In this document: in pieces, positions 53,385 to 62,415 of the stretch
How positions within the stretch are numbered: position 1 is the first letter of the stretch
How the letters are laid out: each line of letters starts with the position of its first letter
Assembly (NCBI GenBank): GCA_964542745.1
Contig: CAZIVR010000007.1
Coordinates: 1-64,000 of the forward strand
Direction: 5' to 3'
DNA: 64,000 bases
From: DATKAB01 sp964542745
Lineage (GTDB): Bacteria > Eisenbacteria > RBG-16-71-46
Notes under the pieces: model-generated
What the model saw: the letters and a program-made list of their open reading frames with translations, nothing else
Told to the model about the DNA's origin: nothing
Databases searched by the model: none
Translations under genes and position numbers: made by a program

Positions 53385-55169
53385 GTGAGTCACATCGTGT
53401 CCAGGTGCTGGCGACTCGTGCCGACTGCGGCACTGGGCGTAGCCGTCGCGATGGTCCACTTTGTCGCAGCTGCGCTCGCGTTGCCGACAGGACGAGCGTG
53501 GACCCCAATGGACACGACGAAAGTTCCCGGCCACACCCGGGTCTATCCTAGCCGGCTGGACTTGGACCCCGGCGGCTTGCCGCTGGTGTTCGCTTCGGGA
53601 GTCGGAGGAATCGGCTACGACGAGCACGTACTTCGCTGGAATGACTCGGCATGGCTCGTCGTGCAGCAGCTTGGGTACCTGACTTCGCCGCTTCACACGG
53701 TGGTCTCCACGGAGAACGTAACGTCGCTAGTGTGGCAGACATATGACCGGATCGCCCTGCCCGGCGTGCCCTACCTGGCTTGCTATCTCGTGTCCGCCGA
53801 GTTCGTGGACGATCGCTACTCCAAGTTGGACACGATCAGTACCGTGTTCAGTGGGAACTTCGTTTACTCCGCCGCGACCTCCGCGCGTAGGCGCTGGGCG
53901 GTCAAGAGCGATGGCCCCTATCGGATGCGCGCGTGGTACTCAGACACTGCGAAGGTCTGGCACGGGGTGTTTCTGCCCGGCGGAGGGGGTTACGGGGCGG
54001 CGGTGGCGGCGATAGACGACACGTCAGCGCTCGTGACCTGGCTCGACTTCGGAGCTCCGATCCGGTGGGGGATCCTCCGGGGGAGCGTGTGGGAGGACGG
54101 GGGGATCGTTCCAGGCAATGTCTTTCCACTCGCCCAGTTTCCCCACTTCCGCCGCAGCCCGAGCGGGACACTGTGGATGGCGTGGTCCACGGATCGTGAG
54201 TTCATTCAGTACACGACCTACCGCAACGGCGCCTGGGCGCTTCCCGAGTCGCTGAGTGCGCCCAAGCCGACGGCCGGCAGATGGGTATCCAAGGAACTCC
54301 GCCCGAGCCGCGACCGGTGGGAGTTGCCGGTGATCACGTGGGTTGAGCACAACGCATCGAGGGGCTATCTCGGCACGGTGTGCGTGAGCGTGCCGACGGA
54401 GACGGGCCATCCGCCCGGCGAGAACCTCGCCGGCACCGACGACGCGATCTTCGCCGAGTCGGTGCGCGACAGCCTGGGCGACGTGTGGCTGGTGTGGCGA
54501 TCGTCCAACAACGGCATGTTCTGGACGCACAGCTACGTGAGGGCCACCGCCACGAAGCCGCGCCTCACGCACCACGGCCGGCGCCGCACGCTTTCGTGGA
54601 CGCTCTCCGAACCCGCCCCCGGCTCGTGGTGGACGGTGCTGCGCTCGCGCGGCGATGGGCCATTCGAGGAAGCCGCGCAGGTGCAGGCGGGCGAAGGGCT
54701 CGACGTGTCGTGGGCCGACGACTCGCGTTTGCGCGGCGGGCGAGGCGCCGCGCTCGTCGCGGACGACGAGACCGACCACGGCCGTAGTCGCGCCCACGTC
54801 CGCTACAAGGTGCGCCGCGACTGCCTCGACACGCGCTACCAGTGGGAGAGCGAGGAAGTCTCGTGGCCGCCGCGGGTGGCGCACGATCCACCCCGGCACC
54901 AGCCGCGCCTCAAGCCGCCGCTCCGGCCGTGGCGCGGGGACGCGATGCTCGAGGTCGCCGACGCGGCCCCGGGAGCGGTGCAAGTAGCGCTCTACGACCT
55001 GCAGGGACGCGAGGTGATGTCGGAGCGCGTGGAGCGTTCGGCCGAAGGGGGCATCCGGTTCCCGCTCGATCGAGCCCGCGAGCCGCTCCGCGCGGGCGTC
55101 TACTTCGCCCGGGTGCGCGATGCCTCGGGCGCCTGGTCCGGGGCGGTGCGGGCGGTGGTGCTGAGGTAA
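53385..55169 (+). CDS. Secreted propeller-like protein with FlgD-like C-terminus (copy A of pair)
   Basis: The GTG start has CAGGAG six bases upstream. After a signal peptide (LVPTAALGVAVAMVHFVAA) come about 360 residues of beta-propeller-like repeats (VYPSRLDLDPGGLPLVFASG, FPHFRRSPSGTLWMAWS). The last 190 residues hold a Trp-rich fibronectin-like module (WTLSEPAPGSWWTVLRSRGD) and a FlgD-like domain ending AVRAVVLR. The N-terminal part has visibly lower GC and different codon choice than its surroundings, while the 3' 570 bp is nearly identical to the next gene. The function is unknown; it is likely surface-exposed. Confidence 0.78.
   Translation: MSHIVSRCWRLVPTAALGVAVAMVHFVAAALALPTGRAWTPMDTTKVPGHTRVYPSRLDLDPGGLPLVFASGVGGIGYDEHVLRWNDSAWLVVQQLGYLTSPLHTVVSTENVTSLVWQTYDRIALPGVPYLACYLVSAEFVDDRYSKLDTISTVFSGNFVYSAATSARRRWAVKSDGPYRMRAWYSDTAKVWHGVFLPGGGGYGAAVAAIDDTSALVTWLDFGAPIRWGILRGSVWEDGGIVPGNVFPLAQFPHFRRSPSGTLWMAWSTDREFIQYTTYRNGAWALPESLSAPKPTAGRWVSKELRPSRDRWELPVITWVEHNASRGYLGTVCVSVPTETGHPPGENLAGTDDAIFAESVRDSLGDVWLVWRSSNNGMFWTHSYVRATATKPRLTHHGRRRTLSWTLSEPAPGSWWTVLRSRGDGPFEEAAQVQAGEGLDVSWADDSRLRGGRGAALVADDETDHGRSRAHVRYKVRRDCLDTRYQWESEEVSWPPRVAHDPPRHQPRLKPPLRPWRGDAMLEVADAAPGAVQVALYDLQGREVMSERVERSAEGGIRFPLDRAREPLRAGVYFARVRDASGAWSGAVRAVVLR
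54597..55166 (+). repeat. 570-bp direct repeat, copy 1 (3' end of propeller gene A)
   Basis: This segment pairs without gaps with 56542-57111 at a fixed offset of 1945 bp. The encoded 190 residues differ at only 10 positions. Identity drops abruptly upstream of the shared WTLSEP motif and ends at the stop codons (TAA versus TAG). Confidence 0.9.
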
Positions 55170-55350
55170 GGGGGCGTCGGTCAACGGCCCCATGAGCTCT
55201 CCACTCCCTGCGCCGGAGGTATTCGAGCCCTGCAGGCCGTGATTTCAGGGCGTGACAGGGGCCCGGCTGCGGCTCATGCTGATTGGCACCCCGCCATTGG
55301 CGCGGCTTGAACGCAGCCCGGACGCCGTACCCGTATCGAGCATTTCCTTG

Positions 55351-57114
55351 ATGGTCAAGAAATCGCCCGCTCCGCTCATCGTGCTCCTCGGCCTCCTCGA
55401 GGCGACGGTTTGTCTGGCATTGCCGCAGGGCAAGGCATGGGTCCCCACAGTACCGATTGAGTTGCCGGGTTTCGTCTACCTTGGGCCCCCTCGTTTCGAT
55501 TGGAACGGGAAGATGCTCTACCTCCAGACGATGCCTCGCAGGGACTTCGGTGGGGACGCACGGGGGTTCCTCTGGTCGGATTCAACGTGGGTGGAGACGT
55601 GGCGTCTCGGCTATCCCACCCTGATCTTCTGGCCGGTAATCTCGCCCAACATCGCCGAGACTTACCTCGTGTGGGGCGGGGCGAGCGCGAGCACGGCGGG
55701 GACCTACCAACTGGCGCAGTTGCTGGGCAACGAGCTATCCCCCCCCGACACCATCGCCCGCGTGGCCGTCGGCAGAACGGAATACGCCGCCGCCGTGGCG
55801 GAGCGCCGCCGGTGGTTCGTGGTTCACGATCGAATCCCGAATCCCGGTGGCGTGGGCTCGACCGACGCCCTGAGAATCTTTTACTCCGATACCGCGAAGG
55901 CCTGGCGCGAAGCTCCCATCGCTGGCAGCGCCGGCTTTGGCGTGACCATCGCGCCGTTGGACGACACGACGGCCGTCGTGGTCTGGGCGAGCAGCAGGTA
56001 TCCGGAGAAACTTCAATGGGGCCTGCTGCGCGGCCGGGAATGGATCCCTCGAGGGTTGCTGAGCGACGAGGGGTTTCCGATCCGCCCGCGATTCCGCCGC
56101 CGCCCGGGCGGAGGCTACTGGCTGAGCTGGGGAACCGAAGGCCCCGACGTGATGCTCTCCTCCTTCGTCGGGGGCGTCTGGTCCCCGCCGCTACGAATCA
56201 CGGCGGACTACGTCGTCGAGCCGCACAACCAGCACTTCGCCGAGGACACTGACATGAGCCGCGACGAGGCGGAATACCCGGTCGTTGCCTGGGACACGCA
56301 GTCTCCGTTCTCGGGTGGCGAGATCGCGGTGAGCTTTCCTCTCGCGGGCGGCTACTCGCTGGGTGAGGTTGTGCCGGGTTCTGGCGTGGGCGTCCTTCCG
56401 TCGGTCGCGCGAGATCTCAATGGCGACACCTGGATCGCATGGTGGCGAGAGTTCGGCCCCACCCGCTGGACCCACACGTACACGCGCGCCACAGCGGCGG
56501 ACATTCGCCTGAAGTCCGGGCGCAAGGGCCGGACAGTGACGTGGACGCTCTCCGAACCCGCCCCCGGCTCGTGGTGGACGGTGCTGCGCTCGCGCGGCGA
56601 TGGGCCATTCGAGGAAGCCGCGCAGGTGCAGGCGGGCGAAGGGCTCGACGTGTCGTGGACCGACGACTCGCGTACGCGCGGCGGGCGTGGCGACGCGCTC
56701 GTCGCGGACGACGAAACCGACCACGGCCGCGGTCGCGCCCACGTCCGCTACAAGGTCCGCCGCGACTGCCTCGACACGCGCTACCAGTGGCAGAGCGAGG
56801 AGGTCTCGTGGCCACCGCGGGTGGCGAACGACCCGCCGCGGCACCAGCCGCGCCTCAAGCCGCCGCTCCGGCCGTGGCGCGGGGACGCGCTGCTCGAGGT
56901 CGCCGACGCGGCCCCGGGAGCGGTGCAAGTAGCGCTCTACGACCTGCAGGGGCGCGAGGTGATGTCGGAGCGCGTGGAGCGCTCGGGCGAGGGGGGTCTC
57001 CAGTTCCCGCTCGATCGGGCCCGCGAGCCGCTCCGCGCGGGCGTCTACTTCGCGCGGGTGCGCGACGCCTCCGGCGCGTGGTCCGGGGCAGTGCGGGCGG
57101 TGGTGCTGAGGTAG
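55351..57114 (+). CDS. Secreted propeller-like protein with FlgD-like C-terminus (copy B of pair)
   Basis: The ATG at 55351 starts a signal peptide (MVKKSPAPLIVLLGLLEATV); a longer in-frame start at 55252 would bury it. The 587-residue protein follows the plan of the preceding gene: N-terminal propeller-like region (FVYLGPPRFDWNGKMLYLQT, PRFRRRPGGGYWLSWGTEGP) that is clearly diverged from copy A, then a 190-residue C-terminus almost identical to it. The N-terminal part also has lower GC. A short relict of another sorting-domain end follows the stop. Surface protein, ligand unknown. Confidence 0.78.
   Translation: MVKKSPAPLIVLLGLLEATVCLALPQGKAWVPTVPIELPGFVYLGPPRFDWNGKMLYLQTMPRRDFGGDARGFLWSDSTWVETWRLGYPTLIFWPVISPNIAETYLVWGGASASTAGTYQLAQLLGNELSPPDTIARVAVGRTEYAAAVAERRRWFVVHDRIPNPGGVGSTDALRIFYSDTAKAWREAPIAGSAGFGVTIAPLDDTTAVVVWASSRYPEKLQWGLLRGREWIPRGLLSDEGFPIRPRFRRRPGGGYWLSWGTEGPDVMLSSFVGGVWSPPLRITADYVVEPHNQHFAEDTDMSRDEAEYPVVAWDTQSPFSGGEIAVSFPLAGGYSLGEVVPGSGVGVLPSVARDLNGDTWIAWWREFGPTRWTHTYTRATAADIRLKSGRKGRTVTWTLSEPAPGSWWTVLRSRGDGPFEEAAQVQAGEGLDVSWTDDSRTRGGRGDALVADDETDHGRGRAHVRYKVRRDCLDTRYQWQSEEVSWPPRVANDPPRHQPRLKPPLRPWRGDALLEVADAAPGAVQVALYDLQGREVMSERVERSGEGGLQFPLDRAREPLRAGVYFARVRDASGAWSGAVRAVVLR
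56542..57111 (+). repeat. 570-bp direct repeat, copy 2 (3' end of propeller gene B)
   Basis: This is the partner of 54597-55166 (ungapped, 180 of 190 encoded residues identical). The high identity of 3' ends next to diverged 5' regions suggests recent gene conversion or recombination at the shared C-terminal domain. Confidence 0.9.
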
Positions 57115-57124
57115 CACGCCGGCC

Positions 57125-57160
57125 GGCATCCGGGTCGCGAAGCTCGTGAAGCTGCGCTAG
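57125..57160 (+). pseudogene. Relict 3' end of a FlgD-like sorting-domain gene
   Basis: Just after the stop of propeller gene B, one frame reads GIRVAKLVKLR and then TAG. This is the typical last dozen residues of a FlgD-like domain and nearly matches the end of the 1489-residue protein (EAKLVKLR). There is no start or upstream domain, so it looks like the stump of an older C-terminus left when the 570-bp segment was copied in. Confidence 0.5.
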
Positions 57161-57220
57161 GGCAAAGCGCCCAGCCCCCGCGCCCCGAGCCCGCATCACT
57201 CGGCGGCGCGCCCGGCGTTG

Positions 57221-57235
57221 TATCCTCGCCGCGCC
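57221..57235 (+). promoter_or_regulatory. Leaderless-type promoter of metal ATPase gene
   Basis: TATCCT (57221-57226) is followed by 9 nt and the ATG at 57236, with no Shine-Dalgarno. No clear -35 is seen. Confidence 0.45.
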
Positions 57236-59611
57236 ATGAACCGACACTTCCATCACGGGGACTCCTCCGGCGCGGTGCCCGCCGAGGCGCCGGCGCATCC
57301 GCCGCGCGTCGAGGACGGCGAGGGTTGCCTCGAGATCCTCTCGGACCGGCTGCGGCAGAGCCCGGGCGTGGTGGCGATCGAGGCCAACTTCCGCGACAGC
57401 ACGCTGACCGTGCGCTACCAGCCGGACCGCGTGCTGCCCGACCAGCTGAACGCGCTCGCCGACGAGGTGGGGGCCCTGTTCGCGCAGCGCGTCACCACCT
57501 GCGAGCAGCGCCAGTCGCTCGGCGCGTGCGACGAGTGCGCGATGCGGCTGGGCAGGATCCCGCCCGCCGAGCAACGCGAGTTCGTGGCGGTGGCCGACCC
57601 GGGCCGCGTCGGGCTCACCCGGCGCTCGGTGCCGGCCGAGAGCGTCGAGATGGTGCGACCGCTCGCCACCACCAAGGCGTGGGGGGCGCGCCATAGCGCG
57701 GCCGAGCAGGAGCACCTCGCGAAGGGCCGCGCCATGGCCGTGCTCACCGGCGCCTGCCTCGTGCTGCTGGTCGCGGGGATCGTGCTCGAGCGCACGGTCG
57801 CGGACGCGCGCTATCACCACGCCGCCTACGTGCTGTCGGCGATCGCGGGCGGCTGGTTCACGCTGCGCTCGACGATCCGCTCGCTCGCGAAGCTGTCCTT
57901 CGACGTCAACCTGCTCATGCTGCTCGCGGCGCTGGGCGCGGGGATCATCGGCTACGTGGCCGAGGCCGCCACCCTGATGTTCCTGTTCTCGCTCAGCAAC
58001 ACGCTCGAGGTCTACACGATGGGGCGCACGCGCCGCGCCCTCACCGCGCTCCTCAAGCTGCGGCCCTCGCGCGCGCTGGTGCGGCGCGGCGGGCGCGAGA
58101 TCGAGGTGGACGCCGAGAGCGTTGCGGTCGGTGAGATCGTGATCGTCAAGCCCGGGCAGGCGATCCCGGTGGACGGGATCGTCGTCTCGGGCGAGTCGCT
58201 GGTGGACCAGAGCAGCCTCACCGGCGAGTCGGTGCCGGTCACCAAGGCGCGCCACGATTCGATCTTCGCGGGCACCCTGAACCAGCAGGGCGCGATCGAG
58301 GCCGAGACCACGCGCACCGCCGGCGACACCACGCTCGCGCGCATCGTGGCGCTGGTGAGCGAGGCGCAGGAGCAGAAGTCCCGCACCGAGGAAGTGGCGG
58401 ACTGGGTGGGCCGCTACTACACGGTGGCCGTGATGGTCGCGGCCGGCCTCATGATCGTGGTGCCGCCCTTCCTGCTCGGCCACCCGTTCGCCGAGTCGTT
58501 CTACCGCGCGATGACCCTGCTGGTCGTGGCCTCGCCCTGCGCGCTCGTGATCGCCACGCCCTCCACCATCCTGTCGGCGATCGCGAGTGCGGCGCGCAAC
58601 GGCGTGCTCTTCAAGGGCGGCAGGCACATCGAGGCGATGGGCCGGGTGAGGGCGGTGGCCTTCGACAAGACCGGGACGCTCACGCTCGGCCGCTTCGAGG
58701 TGACCGACGTGATCGCGCTCGGCGGCGCGAGCGAAGCCGACGTGCTCGGCTGGGCGGCCTCGGCCGAGAAGCGCTCGCAGCACCCGCTCGCGCAGGCGGT
58801 GGTGCGGGCCGCGGACGGCCGCGGGCTCGCGGTGGCGCCGGCGAGCGCGCTCACCTCGCACCTCGGCAAGGGACTGGTGGCGACCGTGGCCGGCGCGACG
58901 GTCGAGGTGGGAACGCCCGAGCTGTTCGAGTCGCTGGGTGTTCCCGCGCCCGCCGACGGACTCGCCCACGTCGAGCGACTGCGCCGCGAGGCCAAGACCG
59001 CGATGCTGGTGCGGCGCGGTTCGGGCTGGGGCGTGATCGCGGCCGCCGACCAGTTGCGCCCGGTCGCGGCCGAGACCATCGCCGCGCTCAAGCGCCAGGG
59101 CGTGCGCTCGGTGGCGCTGCTCTCGGGCGACAGCGCCCACACGGTCGCGGCGATCGCGGCGCGCGCCGGCGTGGACGAGCACCAGGGCGGCCTGCTGCCC
59201 GAGGACAAAGTCAACGCCATCGCGGAGCTGGAGAAGCGGCACGGCGCGGTGGCGATGGTGGGGGACGGCGTGAACGATGCCCCGGCGCTGGCGCGCGCCA
59301 CGGTCGGCGTGGCGATGGGCGGGATCGGCAGCGACGCCGCCATGGAGAGCGCCGACGTGGTGCTGATGAGCGACGATCTCACCGCGCTCCCCTTCGCCCT
59401 CCGGCTCGCCCGCAAGGCGCGCGTGGTGGTGATCCAGAACGTCACCATCGCGGTGGGGGTGATGGCGCTGCTCGTGGTCTGGGTGTTCCTCGGCCAGCAC
59501 ACCCCGTTCGGCGCGTTGCGGCTGCCGGTGGCGGTGAGCGGCCACGAGGGGAGCACCGTGCTCGTCATCCTGAACGGCCTGCGGCTGCTCGCGGAGCGCC
59601 GCGGGAGGTAG
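57236..59611 (+). CDS. P1B-4-type heavy-metal P-type ATPase (Co/Fe/Zn-class exporter)
   Basis: The 791-residue pump has the P-type core: TGES at 329-332, phosphorylation site DKTGT with Asp477, and GDGVND at 676-681. The membrane metal site reads SPC (433-435) instead of CPC, and the last helix has HEGST (from His770). SPC plus HEG[GS]T marks subgroup P1B-4, whose members export cobalt, iron(II), nickel or zinc. The N-terminus is His-rich (MNRHFHHGDS), followed by an HMA-like fold that has lost its CxxC (CLEILSDRLRQSPGVVAIEA), then a Cys cluster (TCEQRQSLGACDEC) that may bind metal instead. This differs from typical P1B-4 pumps, which lack such a domain. Confidence 0.88.
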   Translation: MNRHFHHGDSSGAVPAEAPAHPPRVEDGEGCLEILSDRLRQSPGVVAIEANFRDSTLTVRYQPDRVLPDQLNALADEVGALFAQRVTTCEQRQSLGACDECAMRLGRIPPAEQREFVAVADPGRVGLTRRSVPAESVEMVRPLATTKAWGARHSAAEQEHLAKGRAMAVLTGACLVLLVAGIVLERTVADARYHHAAYVLSAIAGGWFTLRSTIRSLAKLSFDVNLLMLLAALGAGIIGYVAEAATLMFLFSLSNTLEVYTMGRTRRALTALLKLRPSRALVRRGGREIEVDAESVAVGEIVIVKPGQAIPVDGIVVSGESLVDQSSLTGESVPVTKARHDSIFAGTLNQQGAIEAETTRTAGDTTLARIVALVSEAQEQKSRTEEVADWVGRYYTVAVMVAAGLMIVVPPFLLGHPFAESFYRAMTLLVVASPCALVIATPSTILSAIASAARNGVLFKGGRHIEAMGRVRAVAFDKTGTLTLGRFEVTDVIALGGASEADVLGWAASAEKRSQHPLAQAVVRAADGRGLAVAPASALTSHLGKGLVATVAGATVEVGTPELFESLGVPAPADGLAHVERLRREAKTAMLVRRGSGWGVIAAADQLRPVAAETIAALKRQGVRSVALLSGDSAHTVAAIAARAGVDEHQGGLLPEDKVNAIAELEKRHGAVAMVGDGVNDAPALARATVGVAMGGIGSDAAMESADVVLMSDDLTALPFALRLARKARVVVIQNVTIAVGVMALLVVWVFLGQHTPFGALRLPVAVSGHEGSTVLVILNGLRLLAERRGR

Positions 59612-59675
59612 CGGCGCGGGAGCCGGCGGCGCCTAACGTTCCGGTGCCGCGCCGCGCCGCCCGCCCGTCGCGATG

Positions 59676-59743
59676 CCGGTCGCGCCGCCCGTGCGCGATG
59701 CCTGCCGCTCCGGTCGCGCCGCCCGTGCGCGCCGCCTACCGCT
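59676..59743. repeat. 34-bp tandem duplication at the 3' end of the membrane/TPR gene
   Basis: Two adjacent 34-bp units start with the same 22 bp (CCGGTCGCGCCGCCCGTGCGCG) at 59676 and 59710 and differ at a few positions in the remainder. The second unit covers the stop codon region of the minus-strand gene. It looks like a local replication slip between convergent genes. Confidence 0.7.
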
Positions 59744-61667
59744 CCGGGGCCGCCGCCCGCTCGATCATCCGCTCGAGGAGCGCCCGCGACTCGGGCCGAT
59801 ATTCGAGGGTCGAGAGCGTGTCGAGCTGCGCGCGGGCCTCCGGCAGCCGCCCGAGCCGCGCCAGCGTGATGCCGAGCCCGGCGCGCGCGTCGGCGGAGCG
59901 CGGGAAGAGGCGCACCGCGCGGGCGAAGGCCGCGGCCGCCTCGGGGACCCGCCCGCCGCGATCGGCGATCGCGCCGGCCAGCGTCCACACCATGGCCGAG
60001 CCCGAGTCCGCGGCCAGCGCCCGCGCGATGCGCCCCTCGGCGAGCGGCAGGGTCCCGGAGGCCAGCGCCTCGGCGGCGAGCCCGGCGTCGGCGCGCACCG
60101 CGGGATCCATCAGGTGGGTGCGGCCCGGCTGCCACGCGAACACGCGGAGCACCTCGGGGTTCGGGTCGGCCGTGAACAGCGGCTCCTGGTTGTCCACCGG
60201 CTGCCAGCTCTCGAGCACCGCGAGGTGGGTGACCCCGCGCGCCTCGAACAGCCGCGCGAGGAAGGCCGCGTAGTCGGGTTTCAGGAGGTGGGGCACGACC
60301 TCGGGCGTCACGAGCCCGGCCATGTCCACGATCGGGCGCCGCGCGTGGAAGGCGATCGCTCCCACGTCGTGGGTGGCGATCACCGCGTTCGCCGGCGTGT
60401 GCTGGGCGAGCCAGCGCCCGGCCCGCACGTGGCGGTCGAGGTGGTAGCGCGAGAAGGCGGCATATTCGCCGAGGAACGGCGCGAAGGTGAACGCCTGCAC
60501 CGCGAGCGGCACCACCACCAGCAGCGGGGCGAGGGACCGGGCCCACGGCCGCGCGGCGCCGCCGCGGGCGGGGCCCGCGGCCCAGCCCGCGAGCTCGCGC
60601 ATCCCCACCGCGCCCGCGATCGCGAGGGCGGGGAGCGCGGGGACGAGGTAGCGGTTGAAGCGGTGCGAGTAGGGCAGCACCACCGCGTAGGCCAGCACCA
60701 GCGCCAGCGCCCAGCCCAGCTCGGCCCGCACCGAGGCGCGCGGCGCGGCGCCCGCGCCATCCCGCGGCGGCCGCAGCTCGAACGCCGCCACCAGCAGCGC
60801 GAGCGGGAGCATCGCCATCCAGCCGCCCGCGACGGTCGCCGCCACGTCGTCCGAGAGGAACGCGGTGAAGGGCTTGCCCGCGTAGTAGGCGGCCTTGGCG
60901 GCGAGCGTGTTGGGAAACGCGGTGTGGCCCGTGAGCCAGTTGAAGCCGACGTAGGCCGCGACCAGCGCGGCCAGCGCGGCGAGACCCGTGGCCGGGCGGC
61001 GCGGCGCGCGGCGCGCGATCAGCGCGTCGAGCGCGAACACGCCCGCCAGCACCAGCGCCTCGGGGCGCACCCACACCGTGGCGCCGAGGGCGGCGCCCGC
61101 GCCGCGCGCGTCGTCGCGGGACCACGCGAGGAAGGCGAGCGAGAGCCCGAGCAGGAACAGGCTGGTCTCCATGCCCGAAACCGCGAGCAGGCCGAAGCGG
61201 CCGTCGAGCGCCACCATCGTGACCGCGAAGGCGGCCCAGCCCGCGGACCCGGTGCGCCGCAGCGCCCAGCGCGCGAACGCGACGAGGAACGCGGCGTGGG
61301 CGGCGAGCCCGAGCCCGAGCCCCACCAGCACCTCGTTGCGGCTCGCGAACCAGAGCAGGGCCTCGAGCAGCGTGAAGAGCGGCGCCGTGGACCCGGCCGT
61401 GGTGCGGTCCCCGGGGAAGTAGCTGAACGCGCCGTGCTCCGCGAGGTTGCGCGCGTACTGGAGGTGGATCCAGGCGTCGTCCACCGGGAACGAGAGCGGG
61501 TCGCCGGCGGCCAGGGCTCGCGCCAGCATCGCGGCCGGCACCACGAGCCCGAGCACGATCGCGGCCGGAAGCAGCCACGCGGGCGCCGCGTAGGGCGCGG
61601 GGGCGCGGGCGGCGGCGGGCCGCGCGCGGGCGGGAGTCGGGGAGGAGCCGGGTCGGCGCGCTTTCAT
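59736..61667 (-). CDS. ArnT/PMT-like polytopic membrane glycosyltransferase with C-terminal TPR tail
   Basis: The ATG at 61667 is supported by TATTGT-N9-ATG and gives 643 residues. About ten helices follow a Pro/Arg-rich cytoplasmic leader. The first periplasmic loop has FPVDDAWIHLQYARNL with a conserved-looking Asp-Asp, as in GT-C enzymes (ArnT, PMT) that use lipid-linked sugars. The middle has YSHRFNRYLVPALPAL. The last 110 residues are TPR-like (MVWTLAGAIADRGGRVPEAA, ADARAGLGITLARLGRLPEA). It probably glycosylates a lipid or protein in the periplasm; the acceptor is unknown. It shares its architecture with the window-edge gene at 3-1796. Confidence 0.82.
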   Translation of the reverse strand: MKARRPGSSPTPARARPAAARAPAPYAAPAWLLPAAIVLGLVVPAAMLARALAAGDPLSFPVDDAWIHLQYARNLAEHGAFSYFPGDRTTAGSTAPLFTLLEALLWFASRNEVLVGLGLGLAAHAAFLVAFARWALRRTGSAGWAAFAVTMVALDGRFGLLAVSGMETSLFLLGLSLAFLAWSRDDARGAGAALGATVWVRPEALVLAGVFALDALIARRAPRRPATGLAALAALVAAYVGFNWLTGHTAFPNTLAAKAAYYAGKPFTAFLSDDVAATVAGGWMAMLPLALLVAAFELRPPRDGAGAAPRASVRAELGWALALVLAYAVVLPYSHRFNRYLVPALPALAIAGAVGMRELAGWAAGPARGGAARPWARSLAPLLVVVPLAVQAFTFAPFLGEYAAFSRYHLDRHVRAGRWLAQHTPANAVIATHDVGAIAFHARRPIVDMAGLVTPEVVPHLLKPDYAAFLARLFEARGVTHLAVLESWQPVDNQEPLFTADPNPEVLRVFAWQPGRTHLMDPAVRADAGLAAEALASGTLPLAEGRIARALAADSGSAMVWTLAGAIADRGGRVPEAAAAFARAVRLFPRSADARAGLGITLARLGRLPEARAQLDTLSTLEYRPESRALLERMIERAAAPER

Positions 61668-61682
61668 GAGCCCGGGACAATA
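61668..61682 (-). promoter_or_regulatory. Leaderless-type promoter of ArnT-like gene
   Basis: On the minus strand TATTGT (61677-61682) lies 9 nt before the ATG at 61667; no Shine-Dalgarno is present. Confidence 0.45.
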
Positions 61683-61764
61683 GTGGCAGTCGGCGCCGGA
61701 CCGCCACGGCGGGTCGCCGCGCCGAACCGCCACGCCGGACCGCCGCGGCGGATCGCGAGTCGGG

Positions 61765-62415
61765 CTACGGGAGCGGCGTCACCACCACGTTGTCGTAGTA
61801 CACCGTGCACTCGCCCACGCCGCCGGTGTAGGCGGCCAGCGCGATGCGCCCGCGCGGGCGCGAATTGCGCGGGTCGCTGCGGTCGATCTTAAGCTCCCCG
61901 TTCACGAACACGCGCACCCTCGGCCCCTGCACCTCGACCCGCAGGTGGTGCCACACGCCGTTGCCGTTGATCGCCGGCGCGCGCCCCATCGGCCACTCGC
62001 GGCGGTGCAGCAGCACGTCCTGGTAACCGGGCCCGCGCAGGTCCACCGCGAGCCCGCTCCCGCCGATCACCCGGACGGCGACGCCCTTGTCCACGCCGCG
62101 CATGCCGCACACGTCGAGGTCCACCGCGTAGTCCTCCCAGTCCTCCGAGCCCGCGTAGAGGAACGAGCGCTCCTGCTTGGCGTCCGGGAGATCCGCGCGC
62201 AGCATGCCGCGGCGGATCGTCCACACGCCCTCGCGGTCGGCTTCCCAGCGCTCGAGCCCGTGCGAGAAGTCGTCGGCCAGGAGGGCGCCCTTCGGGCGCT
62301 CGAACGCCGGGCTCGCGTGGGGGAGCGCGTTGCGTGCCGAGTCGGCGGAGCCGCCGCCCACCAGCAGCAGCGAGCCCGCGACGAGGGCCAGCCGTGCGAT
62401 CCGGTTCGAGGTCAC
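61765..62415 (-). CDS. Secreted DUF1080 / laminin-G-like domain protein
   Basis: The GTG at 62415 is preferred because TTGACG-N17-CACGTT-N7-GTG lies directly upstream; the TTG at 62451 overlaps that -35. The 216-residue protein has a signal peptide (IARLALVAGSLLLVGGG) and one concanavalin-like sandwich of the DUF1080 type (LLADDFSHGLERWEADREGV, NGNGVWHHLRVEVQGPRVRV, FVNGELKIDRSD). Such domains bind or cleave glycans. No catalytic pair is obvious, so binding is the safer guess. Confidence 0.75.
   Translation of the reverse strand: MTSNRIARLALVAGSLLLVGGGSADSARNALPHASPAFERPKGALLADDFSHGLERWEADREGVWTIRRGMLRADLPDAKQERSFLYAGSEDWEDYAVDLDVCGMRGVDKGVAVRVIGGSGLAVDLRGPGYQDVLLHRREWPMGRAPAINGNGVWHHLRVEVQGPRVRVFVNGELKIDRSDPRNSRPRGRIALAAYTGGVGECTVYYDNVVVTPLP

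Noticed and set aside
59676..59743. The 34-bp tandem repeat as an attachment site or the start of a CRISPR array
   Set aside because: There are only two abutting copies with no spacers and no integrase or cas gene nearby. A replication slip explains it.
61696..61757. A second short GC-rich direct repeat (CCGGACCGCC units) upstream of the ArnT-like gene
   Set aside because: The copies are imperfect, about 39 bp apart and made of a simple CCG-type motif that is common by chance here.
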